From contig DVID01000009.1 of assembly GCA_018711625.1 (NCBI GenBank), forward strand, positions 83,691-147,690: a stretch of DNA of 64,000 nt, read 5' to 3'. The position numbers were made by a program, and so were the translations under genes. Source of the DNA: Candidatus Limicola stercorigallinarum. Lineage in GTDB: Bacteria > Actinomycetota > Coriobacteriia > Coriobacteriales > Coriobacteriaceae. The notes beneath the pieces are model-generated. The model saw only the letters and a list, made by a program, of their open reading frames with translations. It was not told the DNA's origin and did no database searches. Every line of letters begins with the position of its first letter. Within the stretch, counting starts at the first letter, position 1. Shown piece after piece: positions 60,920 through 64,000 of this stretch.

Positions 60920-61612
60920 ATGGCTGAGGAATTTGAACAGGTCGATGAGATGCTCGATGACGCCACGGTGGAAGATGAGACCGCGGCCGAGGAGGTCGAG
61001 CCCGACATGGAGGAGCCGGAGGCGCCGAGCCTCGTCCTCGGCGACGAGGCGGAGCATGACGCCGACCTTCACGAAGAGGTGCTTTCGAGCGAGATTGCCT
61101 GGAAGGGCAAGATTTTCGACGTCGAGCGCATGAAGGTGCGCCTGCCCAACGGCCGCACATCGGTGCGCGACATCGTGCGTCATCACGGTGCGGTGGCAAT
61201 TGTGGCGCTCACGGAAACCGGCAAGATTGCACTTGTGCGCCAGTACCGGGCGTCGCTTGGCCGCGTGACGGTCGAGATTCCCGCCGGCAAGCTCGAGCCA
61301 GGGGAGGATCCGCTCGCCTGTGCGCGCCGCGAGCTCAAGGAAGAGACGGGTTTTGTGCCCGGGCGCATAGCCTACCTCACCACCATTGCTTCGTCCTGCG
61401 GTTTCTCCGACGAGCTCATCCATATCTACCTTGCCACGCAGCTTGATTTTGAGGGTGCGCAGCCCGACGAGGACGAGTTCTTGAACGTCGACCTGGTGCC
61501 GGTAAATGAGCTGGTAGACGCCGTGCTCGATGGCAAAATTGAAGATGCCAAGACCGTTGTGGGTGCGCTCGCGTGTGATGTGATGGCGCACCGTTTGGCG
61601 GTGGAGGAGTGA
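60920..61612 (+). CDS. Nudix hydrolase, ADP-ribose pyrophosphatase-like (first of tandem pair)
   Basis: 230 residues. A Glu/Asp-rich N-terminal tail of about 50 residues precedes a Nudix domain like ADP-ribose pyrophosphatase: VALVRQYRASLGRVTVEIPAGKLEPGEDPLACARRELKEETGF is a perfect Nudix box (G-x5-E-x7-REL-x-EE-x-G). The REYR/QYR-type motif before it is typical of NudF-like enzymes. It probably cleaves ADP-ribose or related dinucleotides. GAGAGGG precedes ATG 60920. The second Nudix gene starts two bases after its stop. Confidence 0.88.
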   Translation: MAEEFEQVDEMLDDATVEDETAAEEVEPDMEEPEAPSLVLGDEAEHDADLHEEVLSSEIAWKGKIFDVERMKVRLPNGRTSVRDIVRHHGAVAIVALTETGKIALVRQYRASLGRVTVEIPAGKLEPGEDPLACARRELKEETGFVPGRIAYLTTIASSCGFSDELIHIYLATQLDFEGAQPDEDEFLNVDLVPVNELVDAVLDGKIEDAKTVVGALACDVMAHRLAVEE

Positions 61613-61614
61613 GC

Positions 61615-62307
61615 ATGACCGACGTTGCCGGCTGCGTGGGCGCCCAGCCGAATGATGGGACCGCGCCCTCCTCACCTGAGTCCTTTGCACCCGTCCTTCA
61701 CGATGACACAATCCCCTGGCGTCGCCGCGGCTTCGTTCCCGGCGATGCCGACCCGCGGGATGCGGCGCTTCACGAGTGCATTGTGGGATCCACGCATATC
61801 TGGCGCGGCGGCGTCATCGATGTGGAAAGCCTGGAGGTGCGCACGCCTGCGGGTGTCCGCGAGATGCGCGACGTGGCTCGCCATCCGGGCGGTGTGGGCG
61901 TAGTCGCCCTCACGGAGGATGGCCGCGTGGCGCTCGTCCGCCAGTATCGGACGCCTTTTGACGCGGTAACGGTAGAGATTCCCGCCGGTAAGCTCGATCC
62001 GGGCGAGTGCGACCCCGAGGCGGCCGCCCGCCGCGAGCTCCGTGAGGAGGCGGGCCTGGTGGCAAAGGAGCTCCGCCCGCTCACTGCCGTGGCACCCTCC
62101 CCAGGCTACACCGATGAGGTGGTGCGCGTGTATCTGGCCCGCGGGCTTTCGTTTGTGGGCACCGACCGCGATGATGACGAGTTCATCGACGTAGACCTGG
62201 TGCCGCTCGATGAGCTGGTGCGCGCCGTGCTCGCGGGCGACCTCACCGATGCCAAAACGGTTGCCGGCGTGCTTGCCGCGCATGCGCTGATGGGGCAAGG
62301 GGCGTAA
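61615..62307 (+). CDS. Nudix hydrolase, ADP-ribose pyrophosphatase-like (second of tandem pair)
   Basis: 230 residues, the same length as its neighbour and clearly a paralog (VALVRQYRTPFDAVTVEIPAGKLDPGE..., DEFIDVDLVPLDELVRAVLAGDLTDAKTV). Its Nudix box GKLDPGECDPEAAARRELREEAGL has one extra residue between the first Glu and REL. The N-terminal tail differs from the first copy (Pro/Asp-rich, no acidic run). ATG 61615 follows a GGAG that overlaps the first gene's end. The duplication suggests split substrates. Confidence 0.87.
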   Translation: MTDVAGCVGAQPNDGTAPSSPESFAPVLHDDTIPWRRRGFVPGDADPRDAALHECIVGSTHIWRGGVIDVESLEVRTPAGVREMRDVARHPGGVGVVALTEDGRVALVRQYRTPFDAVTVEIPAGKLDPGECDPEAAARRELREEAGLVAKELRPLTAVAPSPGYTDEVVRVYLARGLSFVGTDRDDDEFIDVDLVPLDELVRAVLAGDLTDAKTVAGVLAAHALMGQGA

Positions 62308-62471
62308 AGAAACACCGCCCGCCTTTGGCAGTGCGGCACGCCGGGGTCGCCCGTCACCGGCGGCCAGCCCCGTCCTCGCCACAACCCCCGCCCGCTCCCC
62401 GCGCTATACTGTGGACTCGCCTTGTAGCCGTATCGATCCGACGGCCCGCGCCGTCGAGAAAGGTCAAGCTC

Positions 62472-64000
62472 GTGACCACCCAGCGCTCCCAGTCCACAGC
62501 CGCCGCGCCGCATCATCCCAAAACCATGTTCCGCCGCTTCTTGGCCTACTACGGCCCGGAGAAGCACCTCTTCATCGCCGACACGGTGTGCGCTCTTGTC
62601 ATCGCGGCCATCGACCTCGCGTTCCCGAGTATCTTGCGCAGCCTCACCAACGGCCTGTTCACCAAAGGCCCCGCTGCCATCTTGGCCTCCCTCGGCATGA
62701 TCGCCGCAGGGCTCATCGCGATGTATCTCGTGCGCTGCGGCTGCCGCTACTTTGTCTCGGCGCAGGGGCACATCATGGGCGCGCGCATGGAGTCCCGGAT
62801 GCGCCAAGACCTCTTCGACCAGTACGAGCGGTTCTCGTTCGCGTACTTTGACCGCGTGAACTCGGGCGACATGATGAGCCGCGTGGTGAACGACCTCTTC
62901 GACATTTGCGAGGCCGCCCACCATGTGCCGGAGTGGATCATCATCTGCGGCGTGGAGATCGTGGGCGCCTTCGTGATCCTCTTCACCATCTCGCCGGTGC
63001 TTGCGGGCGTCATGGCCGTGGTGACGCTTATCTTCGTGGCCATCATGGTGCGCCAAAACCTGCGCATGCGCGCGGTATATGCCGACAACCGCGTCAAAAT
63101 CTCGGGCGTGAACTCGCAGCTTCAAGATTCGCTCGCCGGCATGCGCGTGGTGAAGTCGTTCGCCAACGAGGAGACCGAGCGCACCAAATTCCGCGCGTCC
63201 AACGACCGCTATCTGGCCTCCAAAGAGGCCATGTACCGCGTGATGGGTTCCTATCAGGCCACGAGTGCCCTCATGACGGGCGCGCTCTTCACCATCATCG
63301 TGGTGCTGGGCGGCTGGCTCGTGGCTCAAGGCCAGATGAGCGCGGTCGACATGGCAACCTTCGCCCTCTACATCAGCCTTTTCACCACGCCTATCGAGAC
63401 GCTCGTGAACTCCACCGAGACGTTCCAGAAGGCCATTGCTGGCTTCCGCCGCATGGACGAGGTGCTCATGAGCGTGCCCGACATTGAGGACAAGCCGGAT
63501 GCCGCCGAACTTGCCGTGTCGCAGGGCGCTATTGAGTACCGCGACGTGTGCTTCGCCTACGAGGATGCGGAACTGGGCGCGCATGCGGGCCATGGTGCGC
63601 CGCGCCCCGTGATCGACCACATGAACCTTTCTATCCGCCCGGGCGAAACCATCGCCCTGGTAGGTCCCTCGGGTGGCGGCAAGTCCACCACCTGCTCTCT
63701 GCTGCCGCGCTTCTACGACGTGCAGGCGGGCTCTATCACCATCGACGGCCAGGATGTGCGCGACGTGACGCAGGAGAGCCTGCGCCGTGCCATTGGCTTG
63801 GTGCAGCAAGATGTGTATCTCTTTGACGGCACCATCCGCGAGAACATTGCCTACGGACGCCCCGGCGCCACCGACGAAGAGATTGAGGAGGCTGCGCGTC
63901 GTGCGAACATCCACGAGTTCATCGCCTCGCTTGAGCAGGGTTACGACACCGTGGTGGGCGAGCGCGGCGGGCGCCTCTCGGGTGGCCAGAAGCAGCGCAT
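62472..64000 (+). CDS. ABC exporter, fused permease-ATPase (partial, runs off window)
   Basis: At least 509 residues; missing from the ORF track because no stop is in the window. MsbA/LmrA-type half-transporter: six membrane segments between about 35 and 310 (FIADTVCALVIAAIDLAF, LGMIAAGLIAMYLVRCG, WIIICGVEIVGAFVILF, VLAGVMAVVTLIFVAIMV and others), coupling loop SGDMMSRVVNDL, then an ATPase with Walker [20 protein letters not shown] (about 398), Q-loop VQQDVYLFDGTIRENIAYG and signature LSGGQKQR at the window edge. GTG 62472 behind AAAGG is my start; ATG 62526 is the alternative. Cargo unknown. Confidence 0.9.
   Translation, partial: MTTQRSQSTAAAPHHPKTMFRRFLAYYGPEKHLFIADTVCALVIAAIDLAFPSILRSLTNGLFTKGPAAILASLGMIAAGLIAMYLVRCGCRYFVSAQGHIMGARMESRMRQDLFDQYERFSFAYFDRVNSGDMMSRVVNDLFDICEAAHHVPEWIIICGVEIVGAFVILFTISPVLAGVMAVVTLIFVAIMVRQNLRMRAVYADNRVKISGVNSQLQDSLAGMRVVKSFANEETERTKFRASNDRYLASKEAMYRVMGSYQATSALMTGALFTIIVVLGGWLVAQGQMSAVDMATFALYISLFTTPIETLVNSTETFQKAIAGFRRMDEVLMSVPDIEDKPDAAELAVSQGAIEYRDVCFAYEDAELGAHAGHGAPRPVIDHMNLSIRPGETIALVGPSGGGKSTTCSLLPRFYDVQAGSITIDGQDVRDVTQESLRRAIGLVQQDVYLFDGTIRENIAYGRPGATDEEIEEAARRANIHEFIASLEQGYDTVVGERGGRLSGGQKQR

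Noticed and set aside
62106-63914. 602-aa minus-strand ORF opposite the ABC exporter
   Set aside because: The plus strand has a full ABC exporter frame that the track missed only because its stop lies outside the window.

Overview
This window looks like chromosomal DNA from a GC-rich, anaerobic Gram-positive actinobacterium of class Coriobacteriia. A Collinsella-like genome is my best guess. The grounds are indirect: high GC with codon choice to match; a pair of WYL regulators arranged like actinobacterial pafB/pafC; sortase-linked surface proteins; a FASII cluster that uses FabK and ends in a FabT-like MarR gene; and lipoproteins with twin-arginine signals. No rRNA or other taxonomic marker is present, so the genus is inference. 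Gene content is mostly housekeeping. Accessory features are two sortase-type surface proteins, one isolated nuclease-like gene and several families of palindromic intergenic repeats.

Layout. 1-5092: end of ddl, dinG, and a convergent overlapping pair of WYL regulators. 5297-9365: a very large membrane M28-like protein with eroded catalytic residues, a glutaredoxin and a small membrane protein. 9438-13690 (minus): a 1079-aa surface protein followed by a class B sortase. 14038-14252: tRNA-Ile(GAT) and tRNA-Ala(TGC), followed by a duplicated tRNA 3' end. 14750-19066: phosphohexomutase, cysteine desulfurase, a small membrane protein and Hsp20. 19458-24963: a WalJ/YycJ-type hydrolase diverging from the tilS-hpt-ftsH operon. 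25208-29729: aminotransferase, PHP hydrolase, FmdE-like protein, membrane-anchored lipase. 29772-34279: an RlmD/TrmA-type methyltransferase diverging from a MacB-like ABC transporter.

34731-44625 is a nearly complete type II fatty-acid synthesis operon: acpP-accB-accC-accD-accA-fabH-fabK-fabD-fabG-fabF-fabZ and a MarR/FabT-like gene. It covers acyl carrier, malonyl-CoA formation, initiation, elongation and probably its own regulator. 44814-47234 (minus) is a polar amino-acid ABC importer. A gene-free stretch of almost 1.2 kb follows, with operators, inverted repeats and DnaA-box-like sites, and leads into dnaB, purA and degV. 52609-53670 encodes a nuclease-like protein bracketed by two oppositely oriented palindromic elements. 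purD follows, then a 1.46-kb-codon pilin-like adhesin whose signal-peptide region is interrupted by a G9 tract, and a small winged-helix gene. The window ends with two tandem Nudix hydrolases and a truncated exporter-type ABC gene that the ORF track misses because it runs off the edge.

The most notable observation is the adhesin start. In the sequence as given, the well-placed start codons and the signal peptide are out of frame across a run of nine G residues. A tenth G (or loss of two) restores a complete signal peptide. This is the signature of an on/off phase-variable surface protein. Next are the inverted palindromic elements flanking the nuclease-like gene, the M28-like protein without its usual metal and base residues, the DnaA-box cluster before dnaB, and shared CTAAAG-type palindromes before several operons.
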